Assembly (NCBI GenBank): GCA_022710245.1
Contig: JAKLHH010000041.1
Coordinates: 1 to 16,351 of the forward strand
From: Myxococcota bacterium
GTDB taxonomy: Bacteria > Myxococcota > Polyangia > GCA-2747355 > JAKLHH01
Direction of reading: 5' to 3'
DNA: 16,351 nt
The notes under the pieces were generated by a model. That model did no database searches, had not been told where the DNA came from, and worked only from the letters and a program-made list of their open reading frames with translations. Below, in pieces: positions 5,941 through 12,415 of this stretch; positions within the stretch are counted from its first letter, which is position 1; each line of letters opens with the position of its first letter. The position numbers and the translations under genes were made by a program.

Positions 5941-7434
5941 ATGCGTGACCGTCTCCTCGCGCCGTTCCGCCCTGCGCACTGTGGGTCAGCCCCCCCTGCA
6001 CACGTGGGCGGCGACTCACCACCCCCCGGCCGCTCTGTCGAGGGACGCCGCAGGACTCTGGCAGCGACCGTCGCGCTCACCCTCTGGCTCGCCGCCACCT
6101 CGCTCCTGGCCGAGCCCTCCCGCCCCTCGAGCGCGCTCACGGGTCCTGTCTCCGCGCGGGAGGACCCGCCAGCCCCCTGGACGCCGCGGGCTCACGAGCG
6201 CCCGAGGACCATGCCCGCGGAGGGGCTGGCCCTGGTCGACCAGGGCCGCTGGCCGGAGGAGCCCCAGAGCCCCGCGCCGGTCGACCAGGCCGAGCTGGCT
6301 CGCGCGCTCGGGCAGCTCTGCGGGCCCGGTCTGCGACGCGAGCGCGCGGAGAGCTACGCGCGCATGCTGGTCGAGCACGGTGAGGCGTTCGGCGTCGATC
6401 CGTTCCTGCTCGCCGCGGTGGCGTACCGCCACAGCGGCTGCTCGCCGACCCCGCGCGCCGGCCATCGCGGTGGGCTGATCGTGCTGCACTGGAAGGAGCA
6501 CGCGCGCTTCGTGCAGCGCCAGGTCTATCACTACTGGGTGCTGAGCGACGGGCGCTGGGTCGCGCGAGAGCGCGAGCTGCCGAGGTACCGCTTCGACGCG
6601 CAGAACCTCCGGCGCGCTGAGCCGAGCGTCTACTTCGCCGCCGCCCTGATCAGCATCTATCAGGAGCAGTGCCCGGACCTCGACGCTCGCTTCGGCTCGG
6701 TGCCCCACCGTCATGCGGTCTCGCACCTCGTCTGGGGGGACAGCGTCCCCGACGCGGGCTCCGAGGAGAGGCTGCTGACCGACCGCCGCCGGCTGATCGA
6801 GTACTACCTGAAGCAGGAGCCCGCTCCCGTCGGGGAGCTCGCCGAGCTGAAGCTCTACTCGCCGCTCGACGGCGTGCCGCGCAAGATCACCAACGGCCTG
6901 GGCGATCTGCGCGACAACGGCCGCCGCGCTCATCGCGGCGTCGACTTCGAGTCCTTCCGGGGCGAGCCGGTCCGCGCGGTCGCCGACGGGCGGGTCGTCT
7001 TCGCGGGTGTGCAGCGCCGGGGCGGCCCGGCGCAGAGCATCAGCCCGGCGGTGGCCGACCGCGTCCCGAGGAACCGGATGGGCGTCGGCGGCAAGTTCGT
7101 CATCATCGAGCACGCCGGCGAGATCACCTCGGCGTACATGCACCTCGACCGGTTCGTGACCCGCGCCGGGGAGACCGTCCGGGGTGGTCAGCTGATCGGC
7201 TACGTCGGACGGACGGGCATCAAGCAGGATCCGGCGCATCTCCACTTCGAGCTCCGCCAGCGGCGCCGGGCCATCGACCCTGGATTCGCCCTCGGCGACG
7301 CCGTGTTCCTTCGCGACGCGACCTACCTGGGGAAGGCCATCCACGCCGCGCAGCCGAAGGCCTGGCGCCAGGCTCGCTACCGGCGCTGGCTGGAGCAGCG
7401 AGCCGCCAGGCAGAGGCCACACGGGGCCCGCTGA
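5941..7434 (+). CDS. Secreted M23 zinc metallopeptidase with an SLT-like N-terminal domain
   Basis: This is a predicted periplasmic or secreted peptidoglycan endopeptidase. Numbering is from an alternative GTG at 5893; the ATG chosen here at 5941 is residue 17, and a GTG at 6004 is also possible. No start has a clear ribosome binding site, and the signal peptide (RRRTLAATVALTLWLAATSLLA, about 52-73) would suit the later starts best. Residues about 150-305 resemble a lytic-transglycosylase SLT domain (HGEAFGVDPFLLAAVAYRHSG). However, the position of the catalytic Glu (usually xESG) is His180. The M23 domain spans about 320-465: zinc ligands His347 and Asp351 (HRGVD) and His451, with probable catalytic His417 (AYMHLD) and His449 (HLHFEL). 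The C terminus is Arg-rich. It stands alone, divergent from the propeller gene and convergent with the small gene at 7453. Confidence 0.88.
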   Translation: MRDRLLAPFRPAHCGSAPPAHVGGDSPPPGRSVEGRRRTLAATVALTLWLAATSLLAEPSRPSSALTGPVSAREDPPAPWTPRAHERPRTMPAEGLALVDQGRWPEEPQSPAPVDQAELARALGQLCGPGLRRERAESYARMLVEHGEAFGVDPFLLAAVAYRHSGCSPTPRAGHRGGLIVLHWKEHARFVQRQVYHYWVLSDGRWVARERELPRYRFDAQNLRRAEPSVYFAAALISIYQEQCPDLDARFGSVPHRHAVSHLVWGDSVPDAGSEERLLTDRRRLIEYYLKQEPAPVGELAELKLYSPLDGVPRKITNGLGDLRDNGRRAHRGVDFESFRGEPVRAVADGRVVFAGVQRRGGPAQSISPAVADRVPRNRMGVGGKFVIIEHAGEITSAYMHLDRFVTRAGETVRGGQLIGYVGRTGIKQDPAHLHFELRQRRRAIDPGFALGDAVFLRDATYLGKAIHAAQPKAWRQARYRRWLEQRAARQRPHGAR

Positions 7435-7452
7435 GCACGGGACTTCGCGCGG

Positions 7453-7935
7453 CTATTCACCGCCGTCCAGCGAGCTGTCGAGGGACGAGCCCGACGGACT
7501 GAAGGCTTCCAGCCGGAAGGCGAGGAAGCGCTCCTTGAACGCCTGGTCGTTGAAGCGCTGCGCGGCCTCTCCGTGGAGGTCGGCGTGGAAGCGGCTCCGC
7601 TCGGAGCCGCGCTGGTCGACGTCGCCGAAGAGGAAGGTCAGCGTCGCCTCGATCAGCTCGTGCTGCGTCCCGCCGCCGTACGTGACGAAGAGCCGGGCCC
7701 GCACGCAGCACCCGAAGTGGGTGACGAGGATCTGCTTGCCGCCGTCAAGCTGGCGGCCGAGGGTCAGGAACTTCGGCGTGTCGAACGTCTCGATAGCGTC
7801 GAGCACCGTGTCCTCGACCTGGCGCCGCAGCGCGGCCTCGGTCTCGCGGCGGATGAACTCGAACGGCTTCTTCACGCCGTAGAACATGTGCTCATTGCCG
7901 GCAAAGGCACTGAAGTCATCCGCAGGGTGCTGCAT
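7453..7935 (-). CDS. Hypothetical protein, 160 residues
   Basis: I do not recognise this family. The ATG at 7933-7935 is preceded by GAGGAG with six bases of spacing, which supports it as a real gene. The protein has no signal peptide or membrane segment and looks cytoplasmic. The N-terminal half is charged and helical (EFIRRETEAALRRQVEDTVL, 26-45). A short strand-like stretch with paired cysteines follows (ILVTHFGCCVRARLFVTYGG, 69-88), then a Phe/Arg-rich helix (FNDQAFKERFLAFRLEAF) and a Ser/Asp tail. It lies 95 bases downstream of the CapA-like gene on the same strand and ends 18 bases from the M23 gene's end. It may be the last gene of the DUF3160-CapA transcript or have its own promoter. 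Confidence 0.7.
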   Translation of the reverse strand: MQHPADDFSAFAGNEHMFYGVKKPFEFIRRETEAALRRQVEDTVLDAIETFDTPKFLTLGRQLDGGKQILVTHFGCCVRARLFVTYGGGTQHELIEATLTFLFGDVDQRGSERSRFHADLHGEAAQRFNDQAFKERFLAFRLEAFSPSGSSLDSSLDGGE

Positions 7936-8030
7936 AGGCTGCTCCTCGTCAGGTGCTCGCGACGCCCATCATGGCTGATCCGCGGAGCGGTCCGACTTTG
8001 GTCTCGCAACGCTGACAGGCCCTCCCATGC

Positions 8031-9365
8031 TCAGAGCCCCCGGCAGAGGTCGAGCGCCTCCGGGTCCTCGACCGAGCGGAAGCCCATCGGCGCCCAGACG
8101 TAGACGCGCCAGGTGCGCTCGCGCGTGGCCGGACGCGGTTCGATGAACGAGTCGCCGCGGTGGATCGCGCAGAGCAGCTCGCGCCCGCGGACCAGGATCA
8201 GCCGCGCCGCGAGGAGGGGGCGCGCCAGCGCGGTGCCGCGCCAGCGGTCGAGGGGGCGCTCGCCCGGCCGCAGACGGAAGAGGTACGGCCGCAGCGCCTC
8301 CTCGCGGTCGAAGGTCGAGTAGCGGCGGTGGAGCGCGAAGAAGTGCCCCGGGCCGAGGGTGCGGCAGGGCTGGACGAAGAGGAAGCGCTCTCGGGCCGGG
8401 TGGCGCTGCCAGGCGGTGTCCGTCCGCCCGTCGGGGAGGATCGTCACCGCTGGGCCCGGGCTGCCCTCCAGCCGCGGCAGGCTGGAGCCCGGCGGGCGCC
8501 GCGTCGTCGACGGCGCGCAGCGGAGCCCCTCGCCGACGGGGCAGCAGCGGAGCAGCCCCGCCTCGGGGCTGGCCGGCGGTCCGAGATCGAAGAGGTGATC
8601 GCCGAGCCCGAAGTGGACCAGGGTGCCCGCGCGTGATCGTACGCGCGCCGGGCCGCTCTCCTCCGGCAGCACGCGCACCTCCTGCGGCCGGTGCACGTGG
8701 GACCCGACCACGAGCAGCGCGCCCCAGGCGCGGAAGAGCTCGGCGGCCCGCTCCTGCAGCGCCCAGACGCGTCCGTCGTGCTCGCGCCCCCAGTGCGGCA
8801 GCACCACGACGCGCGGCGTGCTCGCGCGGGCGAGCCCGATCTGCAGGCGCGCGCGGAGGAGCGCGGCCTCGACCGCCTCGCCGCTCCGGTTGACGAGGTT
8901 CACCGCGACGAACGCCCACTCCCGCCCGCCGAGGCGGAGCAGCTGCGGCCCGGCCTCCTCGCGCAGCGCGGCCACGCCCTCGGCGGCGAGCGCGGCCTCC
9001 GTGGCCCGGCGCCCCTCGGCGCCGAAGTCGTCCGCGTGGTTGTTGGCGAGGGAGACGGCGGCGAAGACGCCGCGCAGCCAGCGCAGGTCCTCGCGCGTGA
9101 AGCCGAGGCAAGGGCCGCGCGCCGTCGCGCAGCGCCCCACCTCGAGGGCTCCCTCCAGGTTGGCGATCCAGTGGTCGCGAGGCCCGAGCCGCTGCCGCAG
9201 CGCGGGCCAGGGCGAGCCGCGCCGCGCGACCTCCCGCGCGACGCCGCGGGAGAGGCTGAGGTCGCCGGCGAAGACGACGCACTCCTCGCCTCGCGTCGTT
9301 CGCGGGGCGAGCAGCGCCACCAGCGCGGCGCCGACGAGCGCCGGCCCTCGGCAGCGAGACCTCAC
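8031..9365 (-). CDS. CapA-like (PGA_cap) metallophosphatase-fold protein, exported
   Basis: This 444-residue protein belongs to the CapA/PgsA family, a calcineurin-like metallophosphoesterase fold linked in some bacteria to poly-gamma-glutamate export or anchoring. The GTG start at 9363-9365 lies three bases after the DUF3160 stop with no obvious ribosome binding site, which points to translational coupling. A signal peptide is visible (GPALVGAALVALLAPRTTRG, 7-26). Family motifs are GDLSLSRG with Asp35 (34-41), NLEGAL (69-74), SLANNHADDFG with Asn109 and His110 (105-115), LPHWGREH with His191 (189-196), GSHVHRPQ with His223 and His225 (221-228), and HFGLGDHLFD (251-260). Beyond about residue 270 comes an unusual 170-residue C-terminal half with a Cys pair and Arg-rich segments. 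No other capsule genes (capB or capC types) are near, so a poly-glutamate role is doubtful. Confidence 0.85.
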   Translation of the reverse strand: MRSRCRGPALVGAALVALLAPRTTRGEECVVFAGDLSLSRGVAREVARRGSPWPALRQRLGPRDHWIANLEGALEVGRCATARGPCLGFTREDLRWLRGVFAAVSLANNHADDFGAEGRRATEAALAAEGVAALREEAGPQLLRLGGREWAFVAVNLVNRSGEAVEAALLRARLQIGLARASTPRVVVLPHWGREHDGRVWALQERAAELFRAWGALLVVGSHVHRPQEVRVLPEESGPARVRSRAGTLVHFGLGDHLFDLGPPASPEAGLLRCCPVGEGLRCAPSTTRRPPGSSLPRLEGSPGPAVTILPDGRTDTAWQRHPARERFLFVQPCRTLGPGHFFALHRRYSTFDREEALRPYLFRLRPGERPLDRWRGTALARPLLAARLILVRGRELLCAIHRGDSFIEPRPATRERTWRVYVWAPMGFRSVEDPEALDLCRGL

Positions 9366-9368
9366 GTG

Positions 9369-12257
9369 TCAGCGCTTGTGCTTGAGCTGGGTGCCCAGGT
9401 CGACCCAGGGAGGCCGCGGCTCGGTCTTCACGCGCTGCCGCCACTCGCGATCGGTGAGGCGCTTGTCCCCGACCACCTCGTAGTAGGAGTAGACGGCCCC
9501 GCTCACCGGGGTCAGCAGCCCGCGGTCCCCGAGGAGGACGGTGATCGCCAGCGGGTTCCCCACCGCCATCTGCAGGTAGCGGGGTCCCGGCGCGTTACCG
9601 ACGCTGACGATCTTCATCATCGGGTCGGGCCTCACCTCGCCCTCCTTGAAGAGCGCGGCGCGCAGCAGCAGGTAGGGGTGCTCGACGGTGCGCGCGAAGA
9701 CCTGGATCGCCGCGTAGTCGGCCGCCGAGAGCGGCTCACCCTTGAGCTGGCGCTCGGCCATGCGGCCGAAGGACGCGGCGTCGCGCGCGGCGGTGGCGAG
9801 CACCTCGCCCACGCGGCGCTTCGGCCAGACGCGCTTGCCGTCGGCGGAGAGGCGCGTGAGCAGCGCCGCGAGCTGCCGCCAGGCCTGGGGCAGCGGGTCC
9901 ACCGCGCCGCGCACGGGCTCGCGGTCGAGCACCTCGAAGCCGCCCGGGCCGCCGTCGCACTCGGCGCTGAACTCCTCGTTGACCAGCACCGTGGTGTGCC
10001 GGTAGCTGGTCCAGCTCGCCAGCGCGGTCTGCAGCAGCCGCCGGCGCCAGAGCCTGGCGACCACACCCTCCGGCAGGTGGCTGCTGCCCCCGATCATCTG
10101 CACCAGGTGCAGCCAGGCCTCGTGCACCTTGCGGTCGTCGAAGGGGCCGACCCGGGTCTTGCGCAGGCGCTCGTGCATCGCGCGCAGCGCGGGGAAGCGC
10201 GCGTACTCGGGCTGCTGGATCGCCGCGGCCTCGGGGCTGCCGAGGACAGACATCAGGTCGAGCCCGCTCGGCAGCAGGCGGCCGCGCACCGCGCAGGTGT
10301 CCGGCACGTCGGTGCGATCCACCGACCGCTCGAAGATCTCGCTGTCGAGCCCCCAGCCGAGGGGATAGACGAGCGGCCGGCCCTTGACCCCGGAGGGCAG
10401 GCAGCCGGCGAGGACGGGCGGCGCCTCGCGCTTCGCTTGCCCGAGGAGGAGCGGGTGCCGGCTCGGGGCCACGTAGGGCGCCTGCACGTCGACCCAGGCG
10501 CGCCAGGCCTGCTGCAGCTCCGCGTCGCCCTGCAGCGCCGCCAGCTCCTCGCGGGTCAGCTGCAGCAGGTTGATGTACTTGAAGGCGCGGAAGTAGTGCT
10601 GGAGCGCGGCGGTCGCCTCGTAGGGGCCGCGCGGCCGGAGGTCGTTCGCGTCGAGCTGCACCGGCGCGGGGACGGTGTGCAGGCGGCTCGGTCCGCTGCC
10701 GCGGCCGAGGAGGAGCTTGCCCTCGGCGCCGCGGTAGTCGCCGCGCAGCGCGCGCAGCGTGGTCTGCGCGATCTCCGCCACGCGGCTCAGCGAGCTCTTC
10801 TTCGCCGTGGCCTCGAGGAGCGTCGCGAACCTTCGCAGCTTCGGGATCGACTCGGTCTGCTCGCCGCCGATGAAGTCCGCCTGGAACCCCGCCTGCAGCA
10901 CCTCGAGGAAGCCGTCGAGGGAGGCGAAGATGGGCACCTTCACCTCGGCGTGGCACTCGTCGTACTCGAGGCTCTCGTAGGGCCCGTAGATGAAGCTCGC
11001 GCTGGTCGGCGCGAGGAGGAGGCCCTGGCGGCCGAGCGCCTCGAGGGCCTCCGGACGCAGCTTGAGATCGGGGAGGAAGCGGACCGCGGCGAGCGGCGCG
11101 CGGAGCGGCAGCGCGACCAGCTTCTCGCCGCTGCCGGCGCGGACCGCGCCGACCAGCCCGCGGCCGTTCGGGGCCAGCACCGGCGGCCGCGTGAAGCGCA
11201 GGTCGCGGCCGATGGTCTCCACCGCCTTGCCGTCAGGACGCTGCAGCTCGACGCCGCTGCCGGCCTCGACCCAGCTCCAGCGGAAGTAGCCGTTGGGGCT
11301 GAAGCCGAGGACGGTCCCCTTGCCGGCGGCGAGCTTGCGGCTCTTGCCCCAGTTCTGATCCCGCGTGTAGCTCCGCTCGCCGAGAGAGCCGTCGGCGCCT
11401 TGCCAGATCAGCGTCCCGTCGAAGGGGTGGATGGCGAGCGGGAGCGCGGAGGGCGCGGCGAGGACCTCGGGCTGGACCTTGGTGTCGCGGTCCGAGGACG
11501 GGCCCGCGGCCGGCCGGGAGCGCAGCTCGGCGGCGGTGAGCGACCCGGCCTTCCCGCTCGGCGAGGTGACCTCGTAGAGGAGCGTGCCGTCGTGGCGGGC
11601 GCTGAGGATCTGGAAGCGCCCCGGCCGGTGCTCGCGCCCGAAGAAGACGCGCTCCTGGCCATCGTAGAGGAGCGGCGGCACCACGAGGCGCTCGAGGCGC
11701 CTGGGCGAGCGGTGGACGAGGCGTGGCTTCGCCAGCTGGTCGCCGGAGTGCGCGAAGAGCTCGAGGCGCCACTCCTTGCCTCGCTGGCTGATCAGGTAGA
11801 GACCGCCGCCGAAGCGGCTGAAGGCGAGCGCCACCAGCGAGCGCCCGGCGGCCTCGGGCAACACCAGCGGGCGCAGCGCCCGCAGGTCCCAGGCGTGGAG
11901 CGAGGTCCCGCGGCTCGCGCGGTCGCGCAGGATCAGCGCGGCGAAGCGGCCGGTCGGGTCGAGGTCGAGGTCCACGAGCTCGCTGCCGGCGGGCAGCGTG
12001 AGCTCGCTGCCGGCCGGGGGCGCGTGCAGCGTCCAGAGCGGCCACTCGAGGGAGAGGACCTTGCGGCTGCCGTCCGGACCCGCGACGACGTAGCGCCTGG
12101 GGTCGCGCTTCAGCCCCGGTGAGGAGGGGAGGGCGCCGGGGCTCGCCTTGGCCTCGGGAGCGGCCGCGGGTCGGCGCTCGAGCGCGGTCCCGAGGACGAG
12201 CGCGAGGACGAGCGAGGCGAGCGCGAGCAGCGGTGCGGGCGAGCAGCGACGCGGCAT
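9369..12257 (-). CDS. DUF3160 family protein with N-terminal propeller-like region
   Basis: This is a 962-residue exported protein of unknown function. The ATG at 12255-12257 has AGGAGG four to five bases upstream. Residues 8-26 are a signal peptide or membrane anchor. Residues about 55-390 contain repeating strand patterns with PTGR, FSRFGGGLYLI and FSPNGYFRW, like a TolB/WD40-type propeller. From about 400 the sequence follows DUF3160: IFASLDGFLEVLQAGF (443-458), YFRAFKYINLLQLTREE (555-571), TALASWTSYRHTTVLVNE (744-761), and SGAVYSYYEV then RLTDREW (919-939). The SWxxxRHxTxL and VxSYYE blocks are the most telling. It is the first gene of a tight operon with the CapA-like gene and is divergent from the sensor kinase. 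No catalytic residues are known to me for this family. The DUF3160 assignment is from recalled motifs. Confidence 0.82.
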   Translation of the reverse strand: MPRRCSPAPLLALASLVLALVLGTALERRPAAAPEAKASPGALPSSPGLKRDPRRYVVAGPDGSRKVLSLEWPLWTLHAPPAGSELTLPAGSELVDLDLDPTGRFAALILRDRASRGTSLHAWDLRALRPLVLPEAAGRSLVALAFSRFGGGLYLISQRGKEWRLELFAHSGDQLAKPRLVHRSPRRLERLVVPPLLYDGQERVFFGREHRPGRFQILSARHDGTLLYEVTSPSGKAGSLTAAELRSRPAAGPSSDRDTKVQPEVLAAPSALPLAIHPFDGTLIWQGADGSLGERSYTRDQNWGKSRKLAAGKGTVLGFSPNGYFRWSWVEAGSGVELQRPDGKAVETIGRDLRFTRPPVLAPNGRGLVGAVRAGSGEKLVALPLRAPLAAVRFLPDLKLRPEALEALGRQGLLLAPTSASFIYGPYESLEYDECHAEVKVPIFASLDGFLEVLQAGFQADFIGGEQTESIPKLRRFATLLEATAKKSSLSRVAEIAQTTLRALRGDYRGAEGKLLLGRGSGPSRLHTVPAPVQLDANDLRPRGPYEATAALQHYFRAFKYINLLQLTREELAALQGDAELQQAWRAWVDVQAPYVAPSRHPLLLGQAKREAPPVLAGCLPSGVKGRPLVYPLGWGLDSEIFERSVDRTDVPDTCAVRGRLLPSGLDLMSVLGSPEAAAIQQPEYARFPALRAMHERLRKTRVGPFDDRKVHEAWLHLVQMIGGSSHLPEGVVARLWRRRLLQTALASWTSYRHTTVLVNEEFSAECDGGPGGFEVLDREPVRGAVDPLPQAWRQLAALLTRLSADGKRVWPKRRVGEVLATAARDAASFGRMAERQLKGEPLSAADYAAIQVFARTVEHPYLLLRAALFKEGEVRPDPMMKIVSVGNAPGPRYLQMAVGNPLAITVLLGDRGLLTPVSGAVYSYYEVVGDKRLTDREWRQRVKTEPRPPWVDLGTQLKHKR

Positions 12258-12277
12258 GAGTCCTCCTGGAAGGCCGC

Positions 12278-12307
12278 ATCATAGTGCAGCGCCTCCTCCG
12301 CGGTCAC
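12278..12307 (-). promoter_or_regulatory. Candidate sigma-70-type promoter for the DUF3160-CapA operon
   Basis: On the minus strand TATGAT (12278-12283) is a 5/6 match to the -10 consensus. GTGACC (12302-12307) is a 4/6 match to the -35 box at 18-bp spacing. A start about seven bases downstream would leave a short leader containing AGGAGG before the ATG at 12257. Confidence 0.45.
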
Positions 12308-12395
12308 GCGGTCAGGCGCCGTTGACGCGCTCACGGCGCCGGCGCTGAGCCTGGCTTGACAACGCGGGGGCAGCCCGAGCGTGACGAGGAGAACC

Positions 12396-12405
12396 TAACA
12401 TGTTA
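12396..12405. promoter_or_regulatory. Palindrome TAACATGTTA near the sensor kinase start
   Basis: A perfect 10-bp AT-rich palindrome stands out in this GC-rich DNA, eleven bases before the kinase ATG. It could be a regulator half-site pair or overlap a -10 element (TAACAT). A TTGACA at 12356-12361 lies too far upstream (34 bases) to pair with it as a -35 box. Confidence 0.3.
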
Positions 12406-12415
12406 TGCGACGCCA

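Noticed and set aside
5790..6140. Minus-strand frame ending GPNRRVDF that resembles an OmpA-family C terminus
   Set aside because: The matching end is encoded by the IS terminal repeat itself and the rest is antisense to the M23 gene's N-terminal region; likely coincidence.
8691..12122. 1143-residue plus-strand open frame opposite the CapA-like and DUF3160 genes
   Set aside because: It spans two real minus-strand genes and shows only repetitive Ala/Arg/Glu/Gly-rich sequence with no domain.
12356..12361. TTGACA as the -35 box of a kinase promoter
   Set aside because: No acceptable -10 sequence lies 16-18 bases downstream, and the nearest AT-rich hexamer is 34 bases away.
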